Shown: piece after piece, positions 15,027-22,904 of the stretch | How positions within the stretch are numbered: the first letter of the stretch is position 1 | Layout: every line of letters starts with the position of its first letter | IMG/VR virus record: IMGVR_UViG_3300020183_000277 | Span: 1-33,046 of that record | Length of the DNA: 33,046 bases | Strand: one strand, 5' to 3' | Origin: a virus | The notes under the pieces: model-generated | What the model was told of the DNA's origin: nothing | The model's database searches: none | Seen by the model: only the letters and a program-made list of their open reading frames with translations | Position numbers and translations under genes: made by a program

Positions 15027-15196
15027 ACATTATATTTATAAAAAAGCAAAGAAGAGTCTAAACTCTTCTCTGCCCTATGACGACCGAAAGGTAGCGAAGT
15101 TCCTTTTTTAGCATGAATGGCGTAGTTCGCTTTGAGGACTGTCCCTACGACCAACTCAGCCCGATCACTAATATTTATGAAAATTAAATTTTCCAT
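15023..15196 (-). CDS. Possible 57-residue ORF (competes with the ncRNA reading)
   Basis: An open frame from ATG at 15196 begins MENLIFINISDRAELVVGTV and ends KYNV, with its stop overlapping the next start codon as ATGA (15023-15026). That overlap is typical of coupled genes. Against it: no clear ribosome binding site, a late promoter octamer inside its start, and a terminator hairpin plus a second promoter inside its end. No family recognised. Either this or the ncRNA reading below, probably not both. Confidence 0.25.
   Translation of the reverse strand: MENLIFINISDRAELVVGTVLKANYAIHAKKGTSLPFGRHRAEKSLDSSLLFYKYNV
15033..15040 (-). promoter_or_regulatory. T4-type late promoter (TATAAATA)
   Basis: Perfect octamer on the minus strand, 6 bases before the ATG at 15026; it lies just downstream of the T tract of the 15041-15069 terminator. 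Confidence 0.75.
15041..15069 (-). terminator. Intrinsic terminator upstream of the cysteine-module gene
   Basis: On the minus strand AGAAGAGT and ACTCTTCT form an 8-bp stem with loop TTAG, followed by TTGCTTTTTT. It would end a transcript starting upstream on the minus strand and insulate the late promoter at 15033-15040. The stem is AT-rich and moderate in strength. Confidence 0.6.
15041..15165 (-). ncRNA. Candidate structured non-coding RNA, about 125 nt
   Basis: The minus strand holds a late promoter octamer (15172-15179) whose expected start is near 15165, and an intrinsic terminator ending at 15041. Between them the RNA can form a stem GGUCGUAG / CUACGCC (one bulged U) whose loop contains AGCGAA; downstream a short stem AAAGG / CCUUU shows UUCGCU in its loop, the exact complement, allowing a 6-bp loop-loop contact. 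A second copy of GGUCGU..AGGG precedes the terminator. No known RNA family was recognised; the fold was found by eye. Confidence 0.4.
15172..15179 (-). promoter_or_regulatory. T4-type late promoter variant (CATAAATA)
   Basis: Octamer on the minus strand of the same NATAAATA type as others here. No convincing start codon follows at the usual distance; it would transcribe the candidate ncRNA. Confidence 0.5.
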
Positions 15197-15230
15197 TTGA
15201 CTTTTTTATTTCTAGGAGTATATTAACAGC

Positions 15231-15794
15231 ATGATTCTTACACCTATTATTCGTATTGACAACTCGCACCAAAACGCTTTTCAGGCGAATTTTGAGGAAT
15301 ACAACAGCCTCGAAGGAGAAGAAATTAAGTATCGAGGTTCAGGAGATCTGGAGGGTCTAATGATCTGTATGAAGAAAATTCGTACAGGCCAAGGAAACGG
15401 AATGATTATTGCTGTGGGAACCAGAAAGGAAGGAATTTTGATTTGTCGTCTGGTTGCTGCACCTGTTCCACAAGGTGCACTTCCGTGGGGTCGTAATATC
15501 TATGTGATGGATCGTATTCGAGTCCACGAGGATTATATTGGTCGAGGTCTGGCACCAGCCATTTATCGTTGGCTGGCCAATAACGGATACACTATTATTT
15601 CTGATTCTCACCAAACTAATGTGTCTTTGGCGGTTTGGCGAAAGTTGGCGGCTTCGGGTAGTGTTTACACCCTAAACCTGCAAGATGGTACGTGGAGGTC
15701 GTATGACCCCCTGAAAGTGGAAGACTGGGTTCTGTTTGGAAATAATGACAGTTTTAGGAACTGGCCATTGCGTTTGGTACTTCCAGCAAAGTAA
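15231..15794 (+). CDS. GNAT-type N-acetyltransferase-like protein
   Basis: A 187-residue protein with the GNAT acetyl-CoA-binding motif A: VMDRIRVHEDYIGRGLA (about 92-108), where GRGLA is the R/Q-x-x-G-x-G/A pyrophosphate loop (G104, R105, G106). The following SDSHQTNVSLAVWRKLA segment is the strand-helix often seen in phage GNAT-like proteins. AGGAG lies about 13 bases before the ATG, slightly far. The substrate is unknown. It is transcribed away from the 15041-15196 region, and the next gene has its own late promoter. Confidence 0.75.
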   Translation: MILTPIIRIDNSHQNAFQANFEEYNSLEGEEIKYRGSGDLEGLMICMKKIRTGQGNGMIIAVGTRKEGILICRLVAAPVPQGALPWGRNIYVMDRIRVHEDYIGRGLAPAIYRWLANNGYTIISDSHQTNVSLAVWRKLAASGSVYTLNLQDGTWRSYDPLKVEDWVLFGNNDSFRNWPLRLVLPAK

Positions 15795-15800
15795 AATATA

Positions 15801-15808
15801 GATAAATA
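15801..15808 (+). promoter_or_regulatory. T4-type late promoter (GATAAATA)
   Basis: The octamer is 6 bases before the ATG at 15815 with no ribosome binding site between, so the predicted start is at or next to the start codon. Confidence 0.7.
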
Positions 15809-15814
15809 CTTGTT

Positions 15815-18166
15815 ATGAAGAATAACAGGTATACACAGCTAAAAGCGTCATCCACAATTAAAAATTCACTAATGGAATCAGCCATGGGTTGGAAACAACT
15901 CAATGGCTGTTATCCTACTGTTTCAGAATTTTCACAAAAAATAAATGAACTGTTTGGTCTAGAAATATTTGCTGATGATATCGCATCCAATACCGAAGAG
16001 GTAAATGAATCACATCTTTCTGCCTTTTCTTCTATACTAGGAGTTTTGTTTGAAGACCTAGATCATAATGTGTTGGGCGTTCCAGAAGGAGCCTCATTAG
16101 ACGAAATAAAAAAGGCATTCAGAACAAAAGCTAAAGTGATGCATCCTGATATGGGCGGTTCACCCGGCGAATGGAAAATATTATCTGATGCATACGCCAG
16201 ACTAATAGGACCGGGACGAAGTGGTGTAAATCGGAATCCTAGTTCTTCTTCTCCACGCCCAACTCCAACTCCACGCCCAACTCCATCCTCCACACCACCA
16301 AAAGACACCCCAGGAATAATGTCTAAAATAGGAAGAGGCATTAAAGTAGTCCCTAAAGTACTAGGGAGAGCAATAGGAGCTGGGGTTTTAGCCTCAACTG
16401 GCCAAAATATAGCAGGAGAATATGCTGAAAATATGGGTGCTGGTCCTGTATTAAAAACCACAGCAGAAATTGCTGGAGCGGCTGCAGGAGACAAGGCAGC
16501 CTCTTCGGTGTTTAATGCTTTTAGCAAAATGAGAGGCAAACCAGCAGTATCGAGAGCATCAATTGGATCAGCAGCTGGATTTGTTTTTGGAAGTAAAATA
16601 TCAGACGATCTTGCTCTTGGTGCTGCAAGTTCTCTTGCAGGAGGAATTGCCGGTGGATATCTAGAAGACAAAGTGCGAAAGGCGCTAAAATCTGGCAAAC
16701 TTATGCCCGTTGTTGGTCCTGCTGCCGTACTAGCAAGTTTCGCACTATCAGATCCTGCTCAAGCAGCAACGCCTACAGAAAAAGAAGCTCAAACACAAGA
16801 ACGTGGCAGAGGATTAGCTAGTTTAACCATGCCTGGTTTAGGTCTCGCCATGGCCGGATTACAAGCTGCAGGTTTAGAATCTCCTGCAGCAAGACAAGCC
16901 AGAGAAGAAAAAGAATTAAAACGATTATTAAATGTTCCGTCACTTTCTCCAGAAGAAACCAGAAAAGGCATTCACAAACATATGAGTCAATGGGATTCTT
17001 TGATTAATAATAGATACATGAGAGAAAGCACAGATAATTATCTTAATCTGATTCAATTGGATGAGCATGTAGGAAAGTTTTTAGGGAAACTTGCCCCAGA
17101 AATTCCTGATCTTATTGGAAAAGCCGTAAAATATGCAGAACCGGAAGTTGACACTGCACTAAGAAAAATATTCTTTGCAGATCTAGAGAAAAAAATGGCA
17201 GAAATGTCACCTAAAGTAGATCTGGCAAAAACAGATGTTTCAAAACTTGTTCCTGCTGCAGAACCAGCAGAAGTAAAAACTACTGAAGTAAAAAAAGTAA
17301 AACCGGAAGAAATTAAACCTATTATTCCGGCACCTGCCAAAGAAACTGCCTATGAAGTAAAAACTACAGAAATTGACACACTGGCTCCTAAAGTTGCAGA
17401 TCTTACCGCTTCTAAAACTGATACAGCCAAAGATGTGATGACAGATATTAAAACTGAACTTGCTCCAAAAATCGAAACACAAACACAACTACAAACATCA
17501 CCTCAAACTGCACTTAAAACTAAAACTGCACTTGAAACTCAGACACAAACTAAAACAAAACAAGAGACTACCACAAAACTAGCTTTAAGTTTGTTAACAA
17601 AAACACAGACAGCTCCCAAATTAGCCACTGAAACAAAAATATTAACTAAAACACAAACTCAATTGGCCACACAACCAGCGCTAAAAACTAATCTACAACT
17701 TGCTGGAGCTCCTAAACCAATAACAGGGGTAACTCCTTCCGTATCCACCAGAATTCCTGTGGGATATGGTGGATTAAAAGGAGCAAAAGCCCCGGCACCA
17801 GAAGAACCAGAAAAGAGAAAAACAGGACGCATGGAACCCGAAATAGAACTACCTCCGATTTCTCCCATGACTGATGTTCGTTATCCCGCACTTCGCGCTG
17901 CATCTTACGGTGTGCTACCCATCTACGAAGGAATTTACAATCCTAAATCGTCTCTTCAAAAGAAGTCCGAAAAGCAAAAATATAAGATTGTGGTTGTTCA
18001 AGAAGGCGGCAAAAAAGTAGAGATTTTTGCATCTTCTCTACGTGGTGTAAAGCGTGCAATTTACGGAAAGAAAAATTTCCGTGTATACGATGCCAAAGGC
18101 ACAGAGATTTCTAGTTATTTCAAAAGAATACAAAGAAAAACTCAAAACAAAATGAAAGGTAAATAA
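15815..18166 (+). CDS. Large late protein with an N-terminal J domain
   Basis: A 783-residue protein. Residues about 82-130 form a DnaJ J domain (VLGVPEGASLDEIKKAFRTK, HPD at 110-112, then a helix ILSDAYARL); J domains stimulate Hsp70 (DnaK) through the HPD loop. Next come a Pro/Thr/Arg linker (PRPTPTPRPTP), a long Gly/Ala-rich hydrophobic region (about 170-320) with glycine-zipper helices, and a Thr/Gln/Lys repeat region (about 553-630, TQTQTKTK). The basic C-terminal domain (about 713-783) contains KYKIVVVQEGGKKVEIFASS. No DnaJ zinc finger or substrate domain is present. Its late promoter suggests a virion or assembly role; hydrophobic zippers could mean membrane interaction or an ejected protein. 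That is inference. Confidence 0.8.
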   Translation: MKNNRYTQLKASSTIKNSLMESAMGWKQLNGCYPTVSEFSQKINELFGLEIFADDIASNTEEVNESHLSAFSSILGVLFEDLDHNVLGVPEGASLDEIKKAFRTKAKVMHPDMGGSPGEWKILSDAYARLIGPGRSGVNRNPSSSSPRPTPTPRPTPSSTPPKDTPGIMSKIGRGIKVVPKVLGRAIGAGVLASTGQNIAGEYAENMGAGPVLKTTAEIAGAAAGDKAASSVFNAFSKMRGKPAVSRASIGSAAGFVFGSKISDDLALGAASSLAGGIAGGYLEDKVRKALKSGKLMPVVGPAAVLASFALSDPAQAATPTEKEAQTQERGRGLASLTMPGLGLAMAGLQAAGLESPAARQAREEKELKRLLNVPSLSPEETRKGIHKHMSQWDSLINNRYMRESTDNYLNLIQLDEHVGKFLGKLAPEIPDLIGKAVKYAEPEVDTALRKIFFADLEKKMAEMSPKVDLAKTDVSKLVPAAEPAEVKTTEVKKVKPEEIKPIIPAPAKETAYEVKTTEIDTLAPKVADLTASKTDTAKDVMTDIKTELAPKIETQTQLQTSPQTALKTKTALETQTQTKTKQETTTKLALSLLTKTQTAPKLATETKILTKTQTQLATQPALKTNLQLAGAPKPITGVTPSVSTRIPVGYGGLKGAKAPAPEEPEKRKTGRMEPEIELPPISPMTDVRYPALRAASYGVLPIYEGIYNPKSSLQKKSEKQKYKIVVVQEGGKKVEIFASSLRGVKRAIYGKKNFRVYDAKGTEISSYFKRIQRKTQNKMKGK
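17473..17690 (+). repeat. Low-complexity Thr/Gln/Lys coding repeat
   Basis: Degenerate ACACAAACT/AAAACT-type units encode TQTQ, KTKTA and KTQTA runs inside the J-domain protein. Alternating Thr with Gln or Lys suggests an extended or fibrous segment. Confidence 0.7.
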
Positions 18167-18579
18167 TGAAGATTTCTAAAAAAGAACTTTTAGAAGGATT
18201 TGATATTCTGCAAAGAGTTGATAAATTTGAAACGCCGCTATACGATCCCACAAAATCTAAACCCAGAACTCCATCTTACACTCCTACACTAAGAACAGTT
18301 CCTAGTTTTGGTGGAGACTACTCTGTTACTATTGCAACATCTCCAACAATACAACAGCGTTTAAAGCTGTCGGGAGATTCTTCTTTGTCTAGAAAAGAAA
18401 GAGGAGTTCCGGAAGATGAAAGCAGAGAACTGATAGAGCCCAAGAAAGATCAATTCTACAACAGAGTTACAGATTGGACAAATCCTAAAGCGTATCTAGG
18501 TGGTTTGAAATCTGTTAGATTCTACGATGTGGTTAAGCGCAAAGAACCAGAAAAAGACGATCAAAGCTTACCGTATTGA
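18166..18579 (+). CDS. Hypothetical protein
   Basis: A 137-residue polar protein beginning MKISKKELLEGFDILQRVDK. Its ATG shares one base with the preceding TAA stop, so it is coupled to the J-domain gene. The centre is Pro/Thr-rich (PRTPSYTPTLRTVPSF) and the C-terminus charged. No family, membrane segment or enzyme motif was recognised. It ends directly against a convergent gene. Confidence 0.7.
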   Translation: MKISKKELLEGFDILQRVDKFETPLYDPTKSKPRTPSYTPTLRTVPSFGGDYSVTIATSPTIQQRLKLSGDSSLSRKERGVPEDESRELIEPKKDQFYNRVTDWTNPKAYLGGLKSVRFYDVVKRKEPEKDDQSLPY

Positions 18580-18828
18580 TCAGATCATTCCGGAACAAGT
18601 AATACCACTAAGCGATATTACTTGTTTAACGGTTATGGGAAGTATTTGTGTGGTGTGTGTAGCACCCATGGTTCCTAGTGTTACTCCAGTACCATCCTGA
18701 AATATTAAACCTATGGAGTTAGGAACAGTAGTACATTGTAAAAATAAAGCACGGTGTGGAGGAACAACTCCGGTTCCTGCGGTTATTGGAAACATATCTT
18801 GATAAGATGCTGGTGTAATTGGTTTCAT
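18580..18828 (-). CDS. Small beta-rich protein, spike-base-like
   Basis: An 82-residue protein starting MKPITPASYQDMFPITAGTG. The pattern HRALFLQCTTVPNSIGLIF, then TTQILPITVKQVISLSG, matches the general plan of small phage proteins (ALYVGTGGxVxVxL ... LPIRVxRV) often called spike base proteins, found singly among virion genes. A perfect late promoter octamer ends 5 bases upstream of the ATG, supporting a real late gene. It is the only minus-strand gene in this part and converges on the preceding gene with no gap. Confidence 0.7.
   Translation of the reverse strand: MKPITPASYQDMFPITAGTGVVPPHRALFLQCTTVPNSIGLIFQDGTGVTLGTMGATHTTQILPITVKQVISLSGITCSGMI
18594..18626 (+). terminator. Hairpin inside the convergent gene, possible terminator
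   Basis: AACAAGTAATA and TATTACTTGTT form an 11-bp perfect stem with an 11-base loop just after the stop at 18579. Only a short T run follows, so it is a weak intrinsic terminator by itself. Like the ruvC hairpin it lies in the coding sequence of the opposing gene. Confidence 0.45.
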
Positions 18829-18833
18829 GCCAT

Positions 18834-18841
18834 TATTTATA
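18834..18841 (-). promoter_or_regulatory. T4-type late promoter (TATAAATA)
   Basis: Perfect octamer on the minus strand, 5 bases before the ATG at 18828 and without a ribosome binding site between. Confidence 0.75.
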
Positions 18842-18866
18842 TAACCATACTTTTAACCCACCTACA

Positions 18867-18872
18867 TATAAT
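18867..18872 (+). promoter_or_regulatory. Possible host-type -10 element (TATAAT)
   Basis: A consensus -10 hexamer 12 bases before the exonuclease ATG at 18885. No matching -35 was found at 16-18 bases, nor a T4-like MotA box, so this is weak. It fits the expectation that an exonuclease is expressed earlier than its late neighbours. Confidence 0.3.
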
Positions 18873-18884
18873 AGCATTTAAATT

Positions 18885-19538
18885 ATGAGAACTAAAACTT
18901 TTACACATAATTTTCAAAAATTAGAACAAGGCGAGCGGGTTGATGGATTTTACCAGACCCCAGACGGCAAATTTCCTAGTGTAACCACCGTTGTTGGCTG
19001 GAAAAAGAATCAATTTTTTGCAGAATGGAGAAAAAATAATCCAAAAGAGGCCATCAGGACCCGAAATCGGGGAACTAAATTACATAGTTTAATTGAAAAA
19101 TATGTACTGAATGATGTAGAATTTTTAAATAATCAAGATCCGTATACCTTAGATCTGTTCTGTCAGCTCCAAACTGAAATCAATAAAATTGATAATGTTC
19201 GTTCTATAGAAGGATTTTTATGGAGCAAACCTTTACGTTTAGCCGGTAGAGTAGACTGTATTGCCGAGTATGATGAAGTGCTTAGTGTTATAGATTTTAA
19301 AGGCAGTACTAAACCCAAAAGAAAAGACGATATCCACAACTATTTCTTACAAGCTACTGCGTATGCAGAAATGTGGCACGAAAGAACCGGAGAAAAAATC
19401 ACTCAGATTGTTATTCTGATAACCTGTGATGATGGAACTGTACAAACATTCGTAGAAGATACCAAAAATTATAAAAAAGATTTGGCTGTAGCTATAAAAG
19501 AATGGAGAGATGAATATGAACCTAAACAATGTGAATAA
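18885..19538 (+). CDS. PD-(D/E)XK exonuclease, MGME1-like
   Basis: A 217-residue nuclease of the Cas4/RecB-like PD-(D/E)XK superfamily, close to the 'mitochondrial genome maintenance exonuclease 1'-type proteins of cyanophages. Visible motifs: FPSVTTVVGWKKNQFFAEW at the start, H67 (GTKLHSLIE), E109, D124 (LAGRVDCIAEY), D137 and K139 (VIDFKGS), then Q156 and Y160 (FLQATAYAEMW), which complete the active site. The expected role is single-strand DNA end processing in recombination or replication. Unlike neighbours it lacks a late promoter octamer. The next gene overlaps its end. Confidence 0.9.
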   Translation: MRTKTFTHNFQKLEQGERVDGFYQTPDGKFPSVTTVVGWKKNQFFAEWRKNNPKEAIRTRNRGTKLHSLIEKYVLNDVEFLNNQDPYTLDLFCQLQTEINKIDNVRSIEGFLWSKPLRLAGRVDCIAEYDEVLSVIDFKGSTKPKRKDDIHNYFLQATAYAEMWHERTGEKITQIVILITCDDGTVQTFVEDTKNYKKDLAVAIKEWRDEYEPKQCE

Positions 19539-19881
19539 ACCTAATACCAGAGAATGGGCTCTTTTTAATGAAAATTCAAAACAAATCCAAAATAGAGCTA
19601 AATTTTTGGAAAAACATGGTGGAGAATTTAAACGAACTGCCAAAGGATGGGTCTGGGAATCAGGAATTAAAAAGATTATACAGTTCGCAACCCCCAAAAA
19701 GAAGCGAACAATCTACATTTTTACAGATAAAGAAGGCATAAAATATATTACAGACAACTTTGAAGGATTCTGTAGAGATCGAAGCATTAATTCTTCTGCC
19801 ATGTATGATGTTATTAGTAAAAAACGAAAATCATTTAAAGGATTCACGGTAGAACGTATCCAGCCAGAAGATAAATCATAA
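19516..19881 (+). CDS. Hypothetical protein with a NUMOD-like helix-turn-helix segment
   Basis: A 121-residue protein. The ATG at 19516 is chosen because GGAG at 19504-19507 is 8 bases away; an in-frame ATG at 19510 would leave only 2. The segment after IYIFTDKEGIKYITDNFEGF (CRDRSINSSAMYDVISKKRK, then GFTVERI) resembles the small DNA-binding modules that accompany homing endonucleases and other phage proteins. No nuclease motif is present. It overlaps the exonuclease gene by 23 bases and may act with it; that is inference. Confidence 0.65.
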   Translation: MNLNNVNKPNTREWALFNENSKQIQNRAKFLEKHGGEFKRTAKGWVWESGIKKIIQFATPKKKRTIYIFTDKEGIKYITDNFEGFCRDRSINSSAMYDVISKKRKSFKGFTVERIQPEDKS

Positions 19882-19886
19882 TTTTC

Positions 19887-19894
19887 CATAAATA
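19887..19894 (+). promoter_or_regulatory. T4-type late promoter variant (CATAAATA)
   Basis: Octamer 10 bases before the ATG at 19905; no ribosome binding site in between. Confidence 0.65.
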
Positions 19895-19904
19895 ACTTTA
19901 TCAC

Positions 19905-22250
19905 ATGACAGATCTACCATCCTGGTTTAATCCCGACGAATACTCGCAATTTCTTGCAGAATCGCTAAATCTGTTTGAAGTTAATATTCCATATCAAAAG
20001 AAAAAACGAGAAATTATGATGAAGCGCCGAAGAGACAACCGAACTAATGCTATCAGAATAGGGCGTGAACGCTCACAAGAAGCAATGGAATTGGCGCAAG
20101 CTAAAGCAAAAGGTATAATGATGGGTCTTGGTGAAGAATTTAAAAATAAATTACAAAATACATTTATAGAAAAAATAACAGAAGCCTCTAATCCGCTTAA
20201 AAGCGAAAAATCAAAAATGAGACCAGAGGTTGATCCTGCAGATAAAGACAGAGATCGTAAACGCGAAACCCGCAAAGAAAAGAAACAAGCCGGTTTATCT
20301 GATGTGATCATTGTTAGAAATACAAAAATAGGCAAATTAGAAATAATAACAACAGAAGATTTTAATTCTGAAACTCACCGTGTGCTAAAAGGAAGAGTTG
20401 GTAAATTTGACAAAGGACCAGTATCTAAATCTGATCTTATAAGTGTTTCTAAAAAAGCTGAATTTATGAACACTAAAACTTCAATGAGGCTGATAGGCAA
20501 AATAGAAAAAGAAAACGAAACTGCTCCAAAATCACAAGAATCATCAGGCTCTTCAGATCAACAAGCATTAGCACTACCTCCACCACCAACTCCAAGAGTT
20601 CCTAGAGACGGAAAAGAAATTACAGACGAATTATCAACATTCCCAGACTGGGACCATCAAAGAGTAGATCTTGTATCAGGTATAGCTTTTGGATTAAATC
20701 AAAATGAAGAATTACCACCACAAGTATCACAACTCTTATCCACAAGCAGAACACTTGCAGATTCTGTTAATCGTGCTGTTAATAGTTTAATAGATTCGTC
20801 TCCTAGTTTAAGTGGTATGAAATTTCAATTACTACCACCAGCAGTTAAAACCGGTAAATTGTGGAGTAAACTTACAGGCACACCAGTGACAAGCCCAGCA
20901 GCCACAATGATTGGCACCGAAGGAAAACAAAAAATCGGTGTAGGTATTAAAGTAGGTCATCAGATTAGACCAGGAAACAAAGGTGAGCCCAATCAAATAT
21001 TAAGTTTATTAATTAATACTGAAAATGGTGAAGCAATAATAAACATGTTTTCTCTACTACTAAAAGACTATTTCAAAGAAGTGCGTGAAGTTTTTATGTC
21101 TAAAGCACCAATCAGCTATAGAGATGAAAATTCGTTTCAAACCGGCAGAACAACCATAATAAGAGATAAACAAAAGAAATTAGAATTTCAAGACAACAAA
21201 AATATATTTAAAAATCGTGCAAAGCAATTAGTAGAAGATTTATTTAATATAGACGATGATCTTAAAGGTGCATTTATACTAGAGTGTCTCACAGGAAATA
21301 TTAAGTTTGATGGTGGTGTAGGCACTGCAAACATGATTATAAGTGTTAATAAAGACGGAACAAATGCAAAACTCATCCCCATGAGTGCAAGTTTTGCTAC
21401 AACTTTAGCAGAATCAAAACAAACTTATTTGAGTGCAAAGTTTACAGAGAACACAGAAACACCGTCTTCATTTGATTTAATGTATCAAGAAAGAGTGCTG
21501 AACAACGATAATCCTGCTAGTTTTGTTTCAGAATTAGAAAAAATAACAGAACTAGCAAATCCCATAAACTTCATGCAATTCTTTAATTTGTATCTTTCAG
21601 ATATGGTGTACAGCACACCAGTAGATTATTCTGAATACTACGATAACGATAGCGACAGCGATACAATCGTAACAATTAATCCGTATTCTAAAACAGAAAA
21701 ACAATTACGTATACCAGTAAAGAAAACTTTTGATACTTCTGGTCAAGAAGAAAATATCATTGAAAAAGGTGCAGATCAGATTTTAGAAGAATATGGAATG
21801 ATTAATGATTACCTGGTAGACTTGGTGAATAATGGAGAACTACCAAGAGAACAAGCATTAAAATATATCAAAGAAGAATTTAATATTTTAATTGAAAGAA
21901 ATTATCGTAAAGAATACGACAACTACCACAGCAAACCTGAACAAAGAGCTAATCGCAGCAAACGAGTAATGGCTCGTCGTAAAATGGAAGATGAAGGCAA
22001 AGTAAGCAAAGGCGATGGTAAAGACGTGCATCATGAAGACGGAAATCCGCAAAATAATGGTGACAGCAATTTACGAGTGTTGTCAAAATCAAAAAATCGT
22101 AGCATGAACGAAGATCATGGTGCAGGATTTGAAGGCACTTCCGAACTAGTAAAAAAACTAATAAAAGATACTCCCTACGCAGGGACAACACCTGTTTTAA
22201 CTAAAAGCAAGAAATACACCGAAGACACTACCAAACCAAATAAGAAGTAA
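19905..22250 (+). CDS. Large late protein with HNH-like C-terminal segment
   Basis: A 781-residue protein beginning MTDLPSWFNPDEYSQFLAES. The first third is highly charged and basic (KKREIMMKRRRDNR, DRDRKRETRKEKKQ), followed by a Ser/Pro linker (about 215-235) and a long mixed domain. Near the end, VHHEDGNPQNN (H709, H710, N714) followed by SNLRVLSKSKNRS (to R732) resembles the HNH-type 'HH.DGNP.NN..NL' finger; similar tails occur in several phage structural proteins, where activity is unproven. The CxxC pairs of many HNH nucleases are absent. A late promoter octamer precedes the gene. Probably a virion protein; function unknown. Confidence 0.75.
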   Translation: MTDLPSWFNPDEYSQFLAESLNLFEVNIPYQKKKREIMMKRRRDNRTNAIRIGRERSQEAMELAQAKAKGIMMGLGEEFKNKLQNTFIEKITEASNPLKSEKSKMRPEVDPADKDRDRKRETRKEKKQAGLSDVIIVRNTKIGKLEIITTEDFNSETHRVLKGRVGKFDKGPVSKSDLISVSKKAEFMNTKTSMRLIGKIEKENETAPKSQESSGSSDQQALALPPPPTPRVPRDGKEITDELSTFPDWDHQRVDLVSGIAFGLNQNEELPPQVSQLLSTSRTLADSVNRAVNSLIDSSPSLSGMKFQLLPPAVKTGKLWSKLTGTPVTSPAATMIGTEGKQKIGVGIKVGHQIRPGNKGEPNQILSLLINTENGEAIINMFSLLLKDYFKEVREVFMSKAPISYRDENSFQTGRTTIIRDKQKKLEFQDNKNIFKNRAKQLVEDLFNIDDDLKGAFILECLTGNIKFDGGVGTANMIISVNKDGTNAKLIPMSASFATTLAESKQTYLSAKFTENTETPSSFDLMYQERVLNNDNPASFVSELEKITELANPINFMQFFNLYLSDMVYSTPVDYSEYYDNDSDSDTIVTINPYSKTEKQLRIPVKKTFDTSGQEENIIEKGADQILEEYGMINDYLVDLVNNGELPREQALKYIKEEFNILIERNYRKEYDNYHSKPEQRANRSKRVMARRKMEDEGKVSKGDGKDVHHEDGNPQNNGDSNLRVLSKSKNRSMNEDHGAGFEGTSELVKKLIKDTPYAGTTPVLTKSKKYTEDTTKPNKK

Positions 22251-22265
22251 TAATAAAGGTTTATC

Positions 22266-22892
22266 ATGGAAAACGGAATTTTTAGTTTGTCTGAAGATTT
22301 TACAAAGGTATTTGAACATTGGACCATAATTGCTGCAATAACAACTGCAATAATATTAGGTGGTATCCGTGGTTGGAAACAGATAAAAAAAATATCAGCT
22401 AATGATAATTTTATAGTGATTCACAGCGAAATTCATGAATTGCTTACAGAATTACGCGTCCTTACAGATGCAGCCAGAGCTCAAGTAATACAGTTTCATA
22501 ATGGTGAATATTTTATAGACGGAATATCCATGAGAAAATTTAGTTTAACTCACGAATCTGTAGAAAAAGGCATAGAATCTGATGGAGAAAGAATACAAGG
22601 ATACTTGTGTTCAATGTTTTTGCCATTACTTCTATTAATCAACGATAATAATCCTAAAGTACATTTTACTGTAGACTTAAAAGACTCTTATGTGAAACAG
22701 TATTTTGAGTCCAGAAATGTTGAAGCATTTTCTGTGTTGCCAATAAAAATAAACAATCAAATTACAGGATTTACTATAGTTCAATGGTGTAGTGGAATAA
22801 AGGCAGAAAGAATAGACCAAATTTACGCAACACAAGAAATAAGAAAAATTAATAACAGCATTACTGTTCAATTAGCCCAACAAAAAAGATAA
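22266..22892 (+). CDS. Membrane-anchored GAF-like domain protein
   Basis: A 208-residue protein with one N-terminal membrane helix (about 19-35, WTIIAAITTAIILGGI) and a soluble domain whose central part ARAQVIQFHNGEYFIDGISM is a recurring phage/bacterial GAF-like signature. AAAGG lies 8 bases before the ATG. GAF domains usually bind small ligands; which one, if any, is not visible. The late promoter for the next gene overlaps its stop codon. Confidence 0.7.
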   Translation: MENGIFSLSEDFTKVFEHWTIIAAITTAIILGGIRGWKQIKKISANDNFIVIHSEIHELLTELRVLTDAARAQVIQFHNGEYFIDGISMRKFSLTHESVEKGIESDGERIQGYLCSMFLPLLLLINDNNPKVHFTVDLKDSYVKQYFESRNVEAFSVLPIKINNQITGFTIVQWCSGIKAERIDQIYATQEIRKINNSITVQLAQQKR

Positions 22893-22895
22893 ATA
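22888..22895 (+). promoter_or_regulatory. T4-type late promoter (GATAAATA)
   Basis: The octamer includes the stop codon of the preceding gene and is 9 bases before the ATG at 22905, with no ribosome binding site. Confidence 0.7.
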
Positions 22896-22904
22896 CAGTA
22901 GATT

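Noticed and set aside
15041-15180. tRNA, tmRNA, hammerhead, group I/II intron or cobalamin/glutamine riboswitch
   Set aside because: I looked for acceptor/T-loop patterns, the CUGAUGA core, intron domain V and B12-box-like motifs on both strands and found none convincing; only a generic structured-RNA candidate remains.
15197-15224. Host-like promoter TTGACT, 16 bases, TATATT before the GNAT gene
   Set aside because: Its start would fall at the ATG and remove the AGGAG ribosome binding site; more likely chance in AT-rich DNA. Could still be real if leaderless.
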